Source of the DNA: CAVPMW01 sp963706515
Lineage (GTDB): Bacteria > Chloroflexota > Anaerolineae > Anaerolineales > UBA4823
DNA length: 64,000 nucleotides
Direction of reading: 5' to 3'
Assembly (NCBI GenBank): GCA_963706515.1
Contig: CAVPMW010000007.1
Span: 434,001-498,000 of the forward strand
Below, piece by piece: positions 45,382 to 54,820 of this stretch (within the stretch, counting starts at the first letter, position 1; every line of letters begins with the position of its first letter). The notes under the pieces are model-generated. The model saw only the letters and a list, made by a program, of their open reading frames with translations. It did not search any database and had not been told where the DNA came from. The position numbers were made by a program, and so were the translations under genes.

Positions 45382-46614
45382 CTAATTTGGTAGTGCCTCC
45401 CCTTCCGCTCGCGCGGCTGCTTGCGCCAGGCGCGCCTGGTGCGCCAGCCACAGGAAGCTCGCCATGCTGACGAAGGCAATACTCATCGCCCCGTACCAGA
45501 TCGCCTGAGGACTGATATTGTCGTTCAACCATCCGCCTAACAGAGGCCCAATTCCCGCCGCGAGGCCCCAGGTCAGCCCATAGATGCTCATGTAGCGCCC
45601 GCGCATATCTGCCGGGGCGCGGTTGGCAGCATAGGTGGTGGCGGTCGGCGATTGGATCAGCTCGCCGATGGTCACGACTATCATGCTCAGCCAGAATCCC
45701 AGGAAACCGCTCATCCAGGCTACACTGCCAGTCCCAAAGGCATAAAAGATGCTGCCAACTGCCAGCACCGGCAGCGCCGCGAAGCGCTTGGTTACGCGGG
45801 TCACCCCCACCTGGAAGAAGACCACCATCAAGGCGTTGGTCATCGGCAGCAAGCCGTAAAGGTTCTCCGGCAGGCCGTAGTTCTGCTTGGTGTACACCGA
45901 GAGCAGCACCCACAGCATGGCGGCGGGGATTTGGGCGAGCATAAAAGCCACCGCGAACCCTACGAAGGGCCGGTCTTTGAATACCCTGGCGTAACCGCCC
46001 AGCGGTTCCCGGTGGCGAGCTGCCGGCTGAGAAGGCAAGGTCTCTTTGAAGCGGAGAGCAACCAGCAGGCTGTAAACTAGCATCCCGGCGGCTGCCAGGA
46101 AGAACGCCAGGCTGTAGGAGGTGGCGGCGATCATCCCGCCGATAGCCGGACCGAGCGCCACTCCAAGGTTATTGCTCGTGCGCAGCAGGGCATAGGCATC
46201 CGGGCGCTTTTCGGCCGGGATCAGGTCGGCCATCATTGCATCCGCTGCAATGCGGTAAATCGGGTTCACCGCCCCGCTGGCTGCCAGCCCCAGCGCGAAC
46301 ACCGGCAATGAATTTGCCCTGCCGAGCAGGATATAGACCAGGCCATTCAATGCCAGGCTGATTGCCATTACCCATTTACGCCCCGCACGGTCAGTGATCG
46401 GGCCAGCAATGAATGAAAAGATCAGTCCCATGGCTGCGTTCAGGGTGATCAGGCTGGCCGCGACGCTCAGCGGCAGGTCCAGCTTTTCGCTGACGTAGAT
46501 CATCAGGAACGGCCAGATCATACTGGCGCCCAGGGTGCTGATCATCAAGCCGACGAAGATCAGCCAGAATTGGGATGGGTAAGCCTGGCGAAGGGTCTGT
46601 AACCGCTGGATCAT
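45382..46614 (-). CDS. Major facilitator superfamily transporter
   Basis: 410 residues from the ATG at 46614 with twelve predicted helices. The loop 2-3 signature (FIAGPITDRAGRKWVMAISL, i.e. GxxxDRxGRK) and the second half copy are present; RTSNNLGVALGPAIGGMIA is motif C of drug/H+ antiporters. An efflux role is likely, substrate unknown. The frame is open to an ATG at 46662, but a TATGAT at 46658-46663 on this strand would place the transcript start downstream of it, favouring 46614. Confidence 0.85.
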   Translation of the reverse strand: MIQRLQTLRQAYPSQFWLIFVGLMISTLGASMIWPFLMIYVSEKLDLPLSVAASLITLNAAMGLIFSFIAGPITDRAGRKWVMAISLALNGLVYILLGRANSLPVFALGLAASGAVNPIYRIAADAMMADLIPAEKRPDAYALLRTSNNLGVALGPAIGGMIAATSYSLAFFLAAAGMLVYSLLVALRFKETLPSQPAARHREPLGGYARVFKDRPFVGFAVAFMLAQIPAAMLWVLLSVYTKQNYGLPENLYGLLPMTNALMVVFFQVGVTRVTKRFAALPVLAVGSIFYAFGTGSVAWMSGFLGFWLSMIVVTIGELIQSPTATTYAANRAPADMRGRYMSIYGLTWGLAAGIGPLLGGWLNDNISPQAIWYGAMSIAFVSMASFLWLAHQARLAQAAARAEGEALPN

Positions 46615-46742
46615 GTGCGTCGTGGGGTAAATTCGGAGGGAATGCTGACGAGAAACTATCATACCATAGACGATTTTGACGGTTCACCTTCAAGGAGCGG
46701 TAGAATCCGGACGAAATAAATTATGTGCCGATGGAGGTCGCC

Positions 46743-47372
46743 GTGAGCGTGCTCAACCAGATTGCTTATCTCCAGGGCAGGCGTGATGAAGCTCCTAACC
46801 AGGAGCTCGCCCGCAAGCTCGTGGAATCCAATGATCGTGCCGGGATCGCCGAGATCGCTGATAACCTGTGGAATGCAGATCCCAATATCCAGAGCGATTG
46901 CCTGAAGGTGCTGTATGAAGCTGGCTATCTCCAACCCGAGCTCATTGCCCCGTATACTGGCGACTTCCTGAAGCTGCTGCACAGCAAAAATAACCGCCTG
47001 GTCTGGGGGGCTATGATCGCCCTCGCCGCAGTAGCCAAGGTCCGGGCGGATGAGCTCTACGCACACCGCCAGGAGGTCATGCACGCGATGGAAAAAGGCT
47101 CAGTCATCACGGTGGACAACGGCGTAAAGGTAATTGCCCGGGTGGCTGCCCAAAAAGCTGAATATAATCACGAATTATTCCCCTTTTTATTGGCACATCT
47201 GAAAAGCTGCCGCTCGAAGGACGTCCCCCAGCACGCCGAAAGCAGCCTGGTTGCGGTCAACCCGGGCAACGTCGCCGAATTCACTGCGCTGCTTGAAAAA
47301 CGCCTGCCCTCTCTTTCCGGCTCGCAGGCGGCTCGGGTCAGGAAAGTGATCCAGCAGGCAGGCAAGATGTAG
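46743..47372 (+). CDS. HEAT-like helical repeat protein
   Basis: 209 residues, all-helical and cytoplasmic. Helical pairs such as DPNIQSDCLKVLYEAGYLQPELI and LLHSKNNRLVWGAMIALAAVA suggest HEAT or armadillo repeats; no enzymatic motif is visible. The GTG at 46743 is preceded by GGAGGT (46733-46738), which favours it over GTG 46725 and ATG 46731. A TTGACG (46676-46681) and TAGAAT (46701-46706) may form its promoter, with a rather long 19-nt spacer. It diverges from the MFS gene and is followed by a strong terminator. Confidence 0.7.
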   Translation: MSVLNQIAYLQGRRDEAPNQELARKLVESNDRAGIAEIADNLWNADPNIQSDCLKVLYEAGYLQPELIAPYTGDFLKLLHSKNNRLVWGAMIALAAVAKVRADELYAHRQEVMHAMEKGSVITVDNGVKVIARVAAQKAEYNHELFPFLLAHLKSCRSKDVPQHAESSLVAVNPGNVAEFTALLEKRLPSLSGSQAARVRKVIQQAGKM

Positions 47373-47388
47373 GCCGGTCGCCAGAGAG

Positions 47389-47428
47389 GATGCCGGGCGT
47401 GATCACGCGTCTCCGGCATCTCTTTTTT
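47389..47428 (+). terminator. Intrinsic terminator after the HEAT-like gene
   Basis: GATGCCGG (47389-47396) and CCGGCATC (47413-47420) form an 8-bp stem, followed by TCTTTTTT. It lies 17 nt after the stop codon. The end of the T-run forms part of the -35 of the next promoter. Confidence 0.8.
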
Positions 47429-47455
47429 GCGAAGATTTGACTGGCTTGGTATAAT
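47427..47455 (+). promoter_or_regulatory. Promoter of uvrA
   Basis: TTGCGA (47427-47432), 17-nt spacer, TATAAT (47450-47455); transcription near 47462 and a leader of about 90 nt. A second, extended -10 element TGCTATAAT ends at 47513. No LexA-type inverted repeat was recognised. Confidence 0.6.
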
Positions 47456-47554
47456 CAAGTTTCGCTTTCTGCCAAACATTGATGCAGAATTAGTAAAACA
47501 TATGTGCTATAATCGATTGGGGTTGGTGGACCCTTGGAATAAGAAGGTAAGGCT

Positions 47555-50485
47555 ATGTCACAAAACGTCATTCGCGTGGTTGGGGCGCGCGAGCATAATC
47601 TAAAAAATATCACGGTAGAGATCCCGCGCGACCGGCTGGTGGTGATCACCGGCCTGTCGGGTTCAGGCAAGTCTTCACTGGCGTTCGACACGATCTTTGC
47701 CGAGGGCCAGCGGCGTTACGTCGAATCCCTCTCGGCTTACGCCCGCCAGTTCCTGGGGCGCATGGAAAAGCCTGACGTAGATTACATCGAGGGACTCTCG
47801 CCGGCAGTCTCGATCGACCAGAAAGGCGCCTCGCACAACCCGCGCTCGACAGTCGGCACGGTCACCGAAATCTACGATTACCTGCGCCTGCTGTTCGCGC
47901 GTGCCGGTATCCCCCATTGCCCGGTGTGCGGGCGCGAGGTAACCCGCCAGTCTGCCCAGGAGATCGTCGATGCGGTGGAAGCGCTGCCGGAAGGCGCGCG
48001 CCTGCTGGTGCTGGCACCCCTGGTCCGCGGGCGCAAAGGCACCCACCAGGCCGTGCTGGATGAGATCCGCAAAGCGGGTTTCGTGCGCGCCCGCGTGGAT
48101 GGCGAGGTGCATGAGCTGGACGAGGACGTCCAGATGGACCGCTACAAGATCCACAACATCGAGGCGGTCGTCGACCGGCAGGTAATCCGCCATCCCGGCG
48201 AGGCTCAGGAGCAGGAGCAGTTCCGCTCGCGCCTGACCAATTCGATCGAGACGGCGCTCAAGTTCGGCGAGGGCTACCTGATCATCTCCGATCTGAGCGA
48301 TCCACAGGAGCCACACGACCTGTACTTCTCTGAGCACCTGGCGTGTCCGGAGCACGGCGTGAGCCTGCCGGAGATCGAGCCGCGTACTTTTTCATTCAAT
48401 ACACCTCACGGGGCATGTCCCGACTGCCAGGGTCTGGGCGGGCGGTTGGAGATCGACCCCGACCTGCTCATCCCCGACACTGATCTTTCGCTTAACGACG
48501 GCGCGATTATCGTCTCCGAGTGGAGCGGGCCGCGCGAGGAAGGCGGCTACTACTGGCAGACCATGGAAGCGGTCGCCCGCGAATACGACATCGATTTGAA
48601 CGCGCCGGTGAACCACATCCCGCCGGAGAAAATGGATTTGATCCTGTACGGCACGCGCGGTCAGGAAGTTACCGTCCATTACGCCAACCGCAACGGTCGC
48701 CATGCTACTTTTCGCACTCCTTTCGAAGGCGTGATCGGCAACTTGCAGCGGCGCTACAGCGAGACGAATTCAGACTACATGCGCGATAAGATCTCCGAGG
48801 TGATGAGCGAACGGGTCTGCCCCACCTGCAATGGAGCGCGCCTGCGCCCGGAAGCTCTGGCAGTCACCATCGGCGACAAGAACATTATCGAGGTTACCGG
48901 CTGGCCGGTGCTGTTCACCCTGGATTGGGCGCGCTGTCTGGGAGGCAAGGATACACCGCTCACCGCGCGCCAGCAGCTGATCTCTGAGCGAATTATGAAA
49001 GAGATCGAAGCCCGCCTGGGCTTCCTGGTGGACGTCGGTCTGGACTATCTCACCCTGCAGCGCTCGGCTGGCAGCCTCTCCGGCGGTGAGGCGCAGCGCA
49101 TCCGGCTGGCTACCCAGATCGGCTCGCGCCTGATGGGTGTGCTGTATGTCCTGGACGAGCCTTCCATCGGCCTGCATCCGCGGGATAATGCCCGCCTGCT
49201 GCGCACCCTGATTGGCCTGCGCGACCTGGGCAATTCGGTCATCGTCGTCGAGCACGACAGCGAGACGATCCTCACCGCCGATTGGGTGCTCGACCTGGGT
49301 CCCGGCGCGGGCGAGCATGGCGGAGAGGTGGTTGCGGAAGGCACAGTGGATGACATCCTGGCCCATCCCCGCTCGCTCACCGGCGCCTATCTTTCCGGGC
49401 GTCTGCGCGTGCCCATCCCCGAAAAGCGCCGCAACGGCAATGGTAAATCGCTGCGCGTGGTTGGAGCGCGCGAGAATAACCTGAAGAACATCGACGTCGA
49501 CATCCCGCTGGGCAGGTTTGTATGCATCACCGGCGTTTCCGGCTCGGGGAAATCTACCCTGATGGTCGAGATCCTTTACAAGGCACTCGCCGCGAAGCTC
49601 CACGGCTCCCACACTTACCCGGGGGAGCACGACCGTATCGAAGGCATGGAGCACGTCGATAAGATCATCAACATCGACCAGTCTCCCATCGGGCGCACCC
49701 CGCGCTCCAACCCGGGCACCTATACCGGCCTCTTCGACCAGATCCGCAGCCTGTTCGCCGAACTGCCCGAAAGCAAGATACGCGGCTACAAGGCGGGGCG
49801 CTTCTCGTTCAACGTCCACGGCGGGCGCTGCGAAGCCTGCCAGGGTCAGGGACAGCTGCGCATCGAGATGCAGTTCCTTCCGGATGTGTACGTTCCCTGC
49901 GACGTCTGCCACGGGGCGCGCTTCAACCGCGAAACCCTGCAGGTGCGCTTCAAAGATAAAAACATTGCCGAAGTGCTGGACCTCACCGTGGCCGAGGCGC
50001 TGGAATTCTTCGCTGCCTTCCCCGCCATGCTCAACCGCCTGCAAACCTTGCTGGATGTCGGCCTCGGCTACATCCGCATTGGTCAGCCCGCACCGACCTT
50101 ATCCGGCGGCGAAGCGCAGCGCGTCAAGCTGGCGCGCGAGCTCTCCAAGCGCTCCACCGGACGCACGATCTACGTGCTGGATGAGCCTTCTGTTGGCTTA
50201 CACGCGGCAGACGTGCACAAGCTAATTGAGGTACTGCAGCGCCTGGTCGATGCCGGCAACAGCGTGCTGATCATCGAGCACAACCTGGATATCATCAAAG
50301 TAGCCGACTATATCATCGACCTGGGACCCGAAGGCGGCGACCGCGGCGGCGAGGTGATCGCTGTTGGCTCGCCCGAGGAGGTCTGCGGCATCGCAGAATC
50401 ATATACGGGACAGTTCTTGAAACCTTACGTTTGTGTGGAAGAGCGCAGCGTGCCGGTGCACGGGGCCATACAGAGCGGGGATTAA
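47555..50485 (+). CDS. uvrA: Excinuclease ABC subunit A
   Basis: 976 residues. UvrA scans DNA for damage and loads UvrB in nucleotide excision repair. Both ABC modules are present: Walker [10 protein letters not shown] and GVSGSGKST, signatures [12 protein letters not shown] and [12 protein letters not shown], Walker [14 protein letters not shown] and [12 protein letters not shown]. Zinc sites include [27 protein letters not shown], and RCEACQGQG with [10 protein letters not shown]. The start at ATG 47555 follows AAGGTAAGG. No uvrB or uvrC lies nearby. Confidence 0.97.
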   Translation: MSQNVIRVVGAREHNLKNITVEIPRDRLVVITGLSGSGKSSLAFDTIFAEGQRRYVESLSAYARQFLGRMEKPDVDYIEGLSPAVSIDQKGASHNPRSTVGTVTEIYDYLRLLFARAGIPHCPVCGREVTRQSAQEIVDAVEALPEGARLLVLAPLVRGRKGTHQAVLDEIRKAGFVRARVDGEVHELDEDVQMDRYKIHNIEAVVDRQVIRHPGEAQEQEQFRSRLTNSIETALKFGEGYLIISDLSDPQEPHDLYFSEHLACPEHGVSLPEIEPRTFSFNTPHGACPDCQGLGGRLEIDPDLLIPDTDLSLNDGAIIVSEWSGPREEGGYYWQTMEAVAREYDIDLNAPVNHIPPEKMDLILYGTRGQEVTVHYANRNGRHATFRTPFEGVIGNLQRRYSETNSDYMRDKISEVMSERVCPTCNGARLRPEALAVTIGDKNIIEVTGWPVLFTLDWARCLGGKDTPLTARQQLISERIMKEIEARLGFLVDVGLDYLTLQRSAGSLSGGEAQRIRLATQIGSRLMGVLYVLDEPSIGLHPRDNARLLRTLIGLRDLGNSVIVVEHDSETILTADWVLDLGPGAGEHGGEVVAEGTVDDILAHPRSLTGAYLSGRLRVPIPEKRRNGNGKSLRVVGARENNLKNIDVDIPLGRFVCITGVSGSGKSTLMVEILYKALAAKLHGSHTYPGEHDRIEGMEHVDKIINIDQSPIGRTPRSNPGTYTGLFDQIRSLFAELPESKIRGYKAGRFSFNVHGGRCEACQGQGQLRIEMQFLPDVYVPCDVCHGARFNRETLQVRFKDKNIAEVLDLTVAEALEFFAAFPAMLNRLQTLLDVGLGYIRIGQPAPTLSGGEAQRVKLARELSKRSTGRTIYVLDEPSVGLHAADVHKLIEVLQRLVDAGNSVLIIEHNLDIIKVADYIIDLGPEGGDRGGEVIAVGSPEEVCGIAESYTGQFLKPYVCVEERSVPVHGAIQSGD

Positions 50486-50540
50486 GCTCGCAATACCACT
50501 CATTATCTATTATCCTTTTAGAGAGTCTGAGTCCACTTCC

Positions 50541-50601
50541 TTGACAGATTCCGAGAATCTCATATAATTATTTCGATGAATATCGAATTAATTATATGAG
50601 A
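50541..50601 (+). promoter_or_regulatory. Promoter with long operator for the ArsR-DUF2087 pair
   Basis: TTGACA (50541-50546), 16-nt spacer and TATAAT (50563-50568). An inverted repeat covers the -10 and the start of transcription: 20-nt arms at 50558-50577 and 50582-50601 with one mismatch and a 4-nt loop (TCTCATATAATTA ... TAATTATATGAGA outside, TTCGAT/ATCGAA inside). Such an AT-rich symmetric site over the promoter of an ArsR gene is typical of autorepression. Confidence 0.7.
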
Positions 50602-50608
50602 TATAAAT

Positions 50609-51190
50609 TTGGACCCACAATTCGACGACTCTTCCAATACAGAGCTGCTAACCTTCTTCAAAGCCCTGGCTGACGCCACCCGCCTGAAGATCGTTGGCCT
50701 TTTGGCCGAGCGACCTCTGACCGTCGAGCAGCTGGCGGAAATGCTGCACCTGCGCGCCTCGACAGTCTCGCACCACCTGTCGCTGCTGGCGCTAGCGGGT
50801 CTGGTGAGCGCCCGGGCCGAGAGCTACTACAACGTCTACCAGCTCGAGACCGGAGCGTTGCAGTCGATGGCTGCCCGGCTGGTGACGCCCGAGACGCTGC
50901 CTGCGGCGGCGGCTGGCGTGGATGTGGGCGCTTACGACCGCAAGGTGCTGGCCGATTACTCTCTGCCGGACGGGCGGCTGAAGACAATCCCGGCTCAGCG
51001 TAAAAAGCTCGAAGCAGTGCTGAACCACATCGCCGGCGATTTTACGCCAGGCGTGCGTTACAGCGAGCGCCAGGTCAACGATATGCTGAGTCGCTATCAC
51101 GAAGATGTTTCCACACTGCGTCGCGAGCTGGTCGGCTTCCGCCTGCTGAGCCGCAGCGTAGATGGGAAGGAGTACTGGCGCAGTGAGTGA
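50609..51190 (+). CDS. ArsR-type regulator fused to DUF2087 (first copy)
   Basis: 193 residues. The N-terminal winged helix (about 10-85) is ArsR-like: FKALADATRLKIVGLLAERP, VEQLAEMLHLRASTVSHHLSLLALAGLVSA. There is no ArsR metal-binding Cys pair. The C-terminal DUF2087 domain (about 108-190) shows FDRKVL-like YDRKVLADYSLPDGRLKTIP, KKLEAVLNHIA, YSERQVNDML and ELVGFRLLSR. DUF2087 is believed to bind a ligand or nucleic acid, but its role is open. The start is a TTG at 50609 with a weak ribosome binding site. It overlaps its paralogue by 8 nt. Confidence 0.8.
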   Translation: MDPQFDDSSNTELLTFFKALADATRLKIVGLLAERPLTVEQLAEMLHLRASTVSHHLSLLALAGLVSARAESYYNVYQLETGALQSMAARLVTPETLPAAAAGVDVGAYDRKVLADYSLPDGRLKTIPAQRKKLEAVLNHIAGDFTPGVRYSERQVNDMLSRYHEDVSTLRRELVGFRLLSRSVDGKEYWRSE

Positions 51191-51740
51191 GAAACCGGAT
51201 AACGAGGCAGTTCTGCAATCCTTCCTGGCTGCGGTTGCGGATCCCACGCGCCTGAAGGTCGCCGGTCTTCTGGCAATCGAGCCGCAGAGCCTGGAAGGTC
51301 TGGCTGCTCGCATCGGAGTAACGCCTGCAGAGCTGCGCCCGCACCTGGAGCAGCTCACCGAGCTGGGTTTACTGCGCCTCGAATCTGGCAGCTATTACCT
51401 GGACCAGGCGCAGCTTGGGCAGTGGGCCAGTGAGGTGCTGGCAGGCACCCGCCCGCCCAAGCCGGAGGTCGATGCACTCTCACCAGAGGAGTTCGACCGC
51501 AAAGTGCTGCGCGAATTCCTCACCCAAGAAGGGCGGATCAAAGCCTTCCCCGCCCAGGAGAAGAAGTTTCAGGTCCTCTTGCGCTATGTGCTGCGTGATT
51601 TCGAGCTCGACCTGCAGTATCCCGAGGTGGAAGTGAACATGCTGCTGGCTTTACATCACCCGGATGTCGCCGCTTTGCGCCGCTCGCTGGTTGATTATGG
51701 CTATATGCGCCGGGAAAAAGGGATTTATTGGCGAGTATAA
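51183..51740 (+). CDS. ArsR-type regulator fused to DUF2087 (second copy)
   Basis: 185 residues from the GTG at 51183, inside the end of the first copy; GGAAGGAG lies about 10 nt upstream. Same order: winged helix (FLAAVADPTRLKVAGLLAIE; LEGLAARIGVTPAELRPHLEQL) and DUF2087 (EFDRKVLREFLTQEGRIKAFP; EVEVNMLLALHHPDVAALRRSLVDYGYMRR). The recognition helix differs from that of the first copy (TPAELRPHLEQ against RASTVSHHLSL), so the two proteins probably do not bind the same site as homodimers; a heterodimer is possible. No other target gene adjoins. Confidence 0.8.
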   Translation: MSEKPDNEAVLQSFLAAVADPTRLKVAGLLAIEPQSLEGLAARIGVTPAELRPHLEQLTELGLLRLESGSYYLDQAQLGQWASEVLAGTRPPKPEVDALSPEEFDRKVLREFLTQEGRIKAFPAQEKKFQVLLRYVLRDFELDLQYPEVEVNMLLALHHPDVAALRRSLVDYGYMRREKGIYWRV

Positions 51741-51751
51741 GGACATTCGCC

Positions 51752-52531
51752 TCAGGGTGCGTTCCTCTGGCGCACGACCTCGAACAGCAAAATAGCAGCC
51801 GCGGCCGCGGCATTTAATGACTCCCCGCCGCCCGGCATCGGGATGCGCACCTCCTGCTGCGCCAATGCTCGCCCAGCCGGGCTGGCGCCCTCCGCTTCCC
51901 CGCCGATAAGCACCCCCAGCGGCTTGCAGAAATCCGCTTGCAGGTATGGAATCCCACTGTGGGCTGAGGCCAGGTAAAGCTGAATCCCTCTTTTCGAGAG
52001 CAGGCTTTCGATTTCCTGCCAGGTCAGGCTGAGCAGCGGCAAGCGGAAGTGCGCCCCCATCGCCGCGCGCACCACTTTCGGCGACCAGGGGTCGACGCTT
52101 CCCTCCATCAGCAGCACAGCCTGCACCCCGGCGGCAGACGCCGTGCGCAGCATGCTGCCCAGGTTGCCAGGGTCGCGCATCCCGTCGGGGATGAAAATAA
52201 AATCCAGCTCATCGGGTAGGGGCAGCAAATGGATGGGCAGCACCGCCAGGATTCCTTGCGCATGCTGCGCCGCACTGCAAGCCTGCAAGACAGCCGCTGA
52301 GACCTGCACTACTTCCGCGCCCTGGGCGGCAAACCCTTCCAGCAGCGCCTGCCCGCGCTCGCTGAGCTCGTCGCTGAACAGCACCATCCGTGGACCCCAG
52401 CTCGCTGCCAGCGCCTCTTCCGCCAGGCGCACCCCTTCGACAAGGAACATTCCGGCTTCGCGCCGCTCAGCCGGGCGTTCTTGCAGCTTGCGCACCCACT
52501 GGATGTGCGGGTTGCGAGTAGAAGTGATCAT
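51752..52531 (-). CDS. SpoU/TrmH-family RNA 2'-O-methyltransferase
   Basis: 259 residues. An N-terminal substrate-binding part (ITSTRNPHIQWVRKLQERPAERREAGMFLVEG) precedes the SPOUT knot with the three motifs: IPDGMRDPGNLGSMLRTASAAG, VLIGGEAEGASP, and IPMPGGGESLNAAAAAAILL. It methylates a ribose in tRNA or rRNA; the target is unknown. The start at 52531 (MITSTRNP) matches the family; the frame is open to 52606. Last gene of a minus-strand operon. Confidence 0.9.
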   Translation of the reverse strand: MITSTRNPHIQWVRKLQERPAERREAGMFLVEGVRLAEEALAASWGPRMVLFSDELSERGQALLEGFAAQGAEVVQVSAAVLQACSAAQHAQGILAVLPIHLLPLPDELDFIFIPDGMRDPGNLGSMLRTASAAGVQAVLLMEGSVDPWSPKVVRAAMGAHFRLPLLSLTWQEIESLLSKRGIQLYLASAHSGIPYLQADFCKPLGVLIGGEAEGASPAGRALAQQEVRIPMPGGGESLNAAAAAAILLFEVVRQRNAP

Positions 52532-52544
52532 GGCTTGCGCGCGC

Positions 52545-53132
52545 CTATTTCTGAGGGGTCTGGTCTTTCCCCAACCCAAGGTTCCGCCACGCCCCTTCGA
52601 AGGCATCCAGGGAAGCGGTGTCGAAGAGCACCACGCGCACCTGCTCGAGCGAGGTCGGCGGATGGGCTGAGAAAAACTCGACCATGGTCCCCAGGATCAC
52701 CCAGGCGGCGCGGTCCTTAGGAAAACCGTAGATCCCGGTGGCTATCGCCGGCATGGACAGGCTGCGGCAGTTCAGCTCGCCTGCAACTTCCAGGGTGCCA
52801 TAGACAGCCGCCTTTAATTTGGCATCCTCGTCGCCTTCACCCCATTCCGGTCCCACCGCATGGATCACGTATTTGCAGGGCAGGTTGCCTGCCCGGGTAT
52901 GCGCTGGCCAGCGGTAAGGCACCGGTCCGTGTTCCTTCACCCAGGCATCGCTTTCCACCTGGATCTGCGGACCGCCTTTGCGCACGATAGCCCCCGCTAC
53001 GCCTCCCCCGTGCATCAGGAAGCGGTTGGCAGCATTGACAATCGCGTTGACGTGCTCCTCGGTCAGGTCTCCCTGGACGAGCTGCAGGCGGATTCCGCCT
53101 GGAAATATGTGCTCGCTGCGCAGGACGTTCAT
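52545..53132 (-). CDS. Macro-domain protein (ADP-ribose binding)
   Basis: 195 residues. The macro fold is evident from LQLVQGDLTEEHVNAIVNAANRFLMHGGGVAGAI, YVIHAVGPEWGEGDED and IATGIYGFPKDRAAWVIL. The NAAN and GGGVA motifs of ADP-ribose de-acylases and ADP-ribosyl hydrolases are intact. Likely role: removal of ADP-ribose marks or of O-acetyl-ADP-ribose. The ATG at 53132 is the family start. The gene follows the HIT gene by 32 nt, a pairing that joins two nucleotide-handling enzymes. Confidence 0.9.
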   Translation of the reverse strand: MNVLRSEHIFPGGIRLQLVQGDLTEEHVNAIVNAANRFLMHGGGVAGAIVRKGGPQIQVESDAWVKEHGPVPYRWPAHTRAGNLPCKYVIHAVGPEWGEGDEDAKLKAAVYGTLEVAGELNCRSLSMPAIATGIYGFPKDRAAWVILGTMVEFFSAHPPTSLEQVRVVLFDTASLDAFEGAWRNLGLGKDQTPQK

Positions 53133-53164
53133 AGTTGTCCTCCCTTCCTGTGCATACCGCCCGC

Positions 53165-53509
53165 TCAACCCATCGGGTAGCGCATGCGCTGCCCGCCGAT
53201 CAGGTGCAGGTGCAGGTGAAAAACCTCTTGACCGGCATCTGCTCCGGTATTGATGATCAGCCGGTAGCCGTTCGCCGCGACGCCTTCCTGCTCCGCCACT
53301 GCCCGGGCAACCGAGAACAGGTGCCCGACCAGGGCTTCGTCGTCCGGTTCCAATACATTGACCGAGGCGAAGTGCTTGCGAGGGACGATCAGAACGTGGG
53401 TGGGTGCAACCGGGTGGATGTCCCGAAAGGCATAGACCTGCTCGTCAGAATAGGCCTGCGTGCTGGGAATCTCCCCGGCAATGATCTTGCAGAAGATGCA
53501 GTCGGTCAT
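53165..53509 (-). CDS. HIT-family nucleotide hydrolase
   Basis: 114 residues, the full length of HinT-like proteins. It begins MTDCIFCKIIAGEIPS and holds the histidine triad in QEVFHLHLHLIGG, with THVLIVPRKHFAS before it. HinT enzymes split AMP from amines such as lysyl-AMP or aminoacyl adenylates. The CxxC at the N-terminus may bind zinc together with His residues. Its start overlaps the stop of mtaB (ATGA). Confidence 0.93.
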   Translation of the reverse strand: MTDCIFCKIIAGEIPSTQAYSDEQVYAFRDIHPVAPTHVLIVPRKHFASVNVLEPDDEALVGHLFSVARAVAEQEGVAANGYRLIINTGADAGQEVFHLHLHLIGGQRMRYPMG

Positions 53510-54820
53510 GATGGATTTCCCTCCGTTTTTACGATCTCCCCGCGCAGCCCGCTGGCTCCCTGAGCCATCAGCTTCACCGGCGTGATGCAGTTCCACAGCT
53601 CCTGCGGGGCGCAGGCCGTCACCCGCAGGTAGTTATCCGTCAGCCCGCTCAGCTCCCAGCCGTCCGGACTCAGCACCGCCGCGCTTTCCCACAGCACCGG
53701 CAGGGTCCGCCCAATAAATGCCTGCTGGTAGCGCAGCTCCCCCTTTGCTACAGCGAGGCGCATTCTGGCGTTGCGCTCCTTGCGCACTGCATGCGGCACC
53801 TGGTCCACCAGGCGTGCCGCGACTGTCCCCGGGCGGGCGGAGTACGTGAAGATATGTCCTCCGGCGAAGTCCATCGCTTCGCACAAAGGCCAGGCTTTCG
53901 GCGAACTCAGCTTCGCTTTCACCCGGGAAGCCGGTGATGACATCGGTGGTAATCGCCACTTCCGCTATGCTCCTGCGCGCAGACTCTACCAGGCTGGCAA
54001 AGGAGGCTGGCGTCGTTTTGCGCTGCATGCGCTCCAGGGTCGCTGCGCAGCCGGATTGCAGGGGGAGGTGCAGGTGACGGCACAGGCGGGGGTCCTGCCA
54101 CAAGCCGAAAAACTCCTCGTCCAGGTCCCATGGCTCGAGGGAAGACAGGCGCAAACGCGGGACGTCGCTCTCTAATAGGATGGCGCCCACCAGGTCACGC
54201 AGGCGCAGGGGCGGCGACATGTCCTGCCCCCAGGATCCCAGATGCACTCCGGTCAGCACGATCTCCTGGGCAGCAGCCTCGCCTGGGGAATGGATTTGCA
54301 CGGCAGCCTTCACTTCCGCCAGCACCTGGGGGATGCTGCGGCTGCGCCCGGCGCCGCGCGCCAGGGTGGTCACGCAGAAGGTGCAGCGGTTATCGCAGCC
54401 ATCCTGCACCTTGATAAAAGCGCGGGTGCGCAGCCGGGCTCCAGGGATAGGCTGGCGGTCGACCGGCTCCAGGTCGAAGTCCTCCGGCGGCAGTCCGAGC
54501 ACCTGCGCCACGAGGTAGTCCTTCTGCCGGTTAGGGACCACCCGGGTCACGCCGGGCAGAGCGGCGGCCTGGCGCGGCTGCAGGGTTGCCCAGCAGCCGG
54601 TGACCACCACCTCGCCTGCACCCGCCCGTTGAGCCTGGCGCACTTTGTGGCGTGAATCTGAGGCAGCTGCTCCGGTCACTGCGCAGGTGTTGACCACCGC
54701 CAGGTCGGCTTCTTCGGCGCTGGGGACCAGCGTGAAGCCCGCGGCGCGGAACTGGCTGGCGAAGCGCTCGATCTCGGCCTGGTTCAGCCGGCAGCCGATC
54801 GAATCAAGGTAAACTTTCAT
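53506..54820 (-). CDS. mtaB: tRNA t6A37 methylthiotransferase MtaB, frameshifted
   Basis: About 437 residues when corrected. N-terminal Cys in SIGCRLNQAEIERF (MtaB hallmark), VNTCAVTG and VTGCWATLQP; radical-SAM motif DGCDNRCTFCVTTLARG; HLHLPLQSGCAATLERM; TTDVITGFPGESEAEF. Near 53890 one extra G in TTTGTGCGAAGCG breaks the frame; the other frame continues EAMDFAGGHIFTYSARPGT and a TRAM domain to the stop at 53506. It adds methylthio to t6A37 in tRNA. The 5' end overlaps the lipoprotein stop by 4 nt, the 3' end the HIT start by 4 nt. Confidence 0.9.

Noticed and set aside
48770..50044. A 424-codon minus-strand frame opposite uvrA
   Set aside because: Antisense shadow of UvrA with biased composition and no ribosome binding site.
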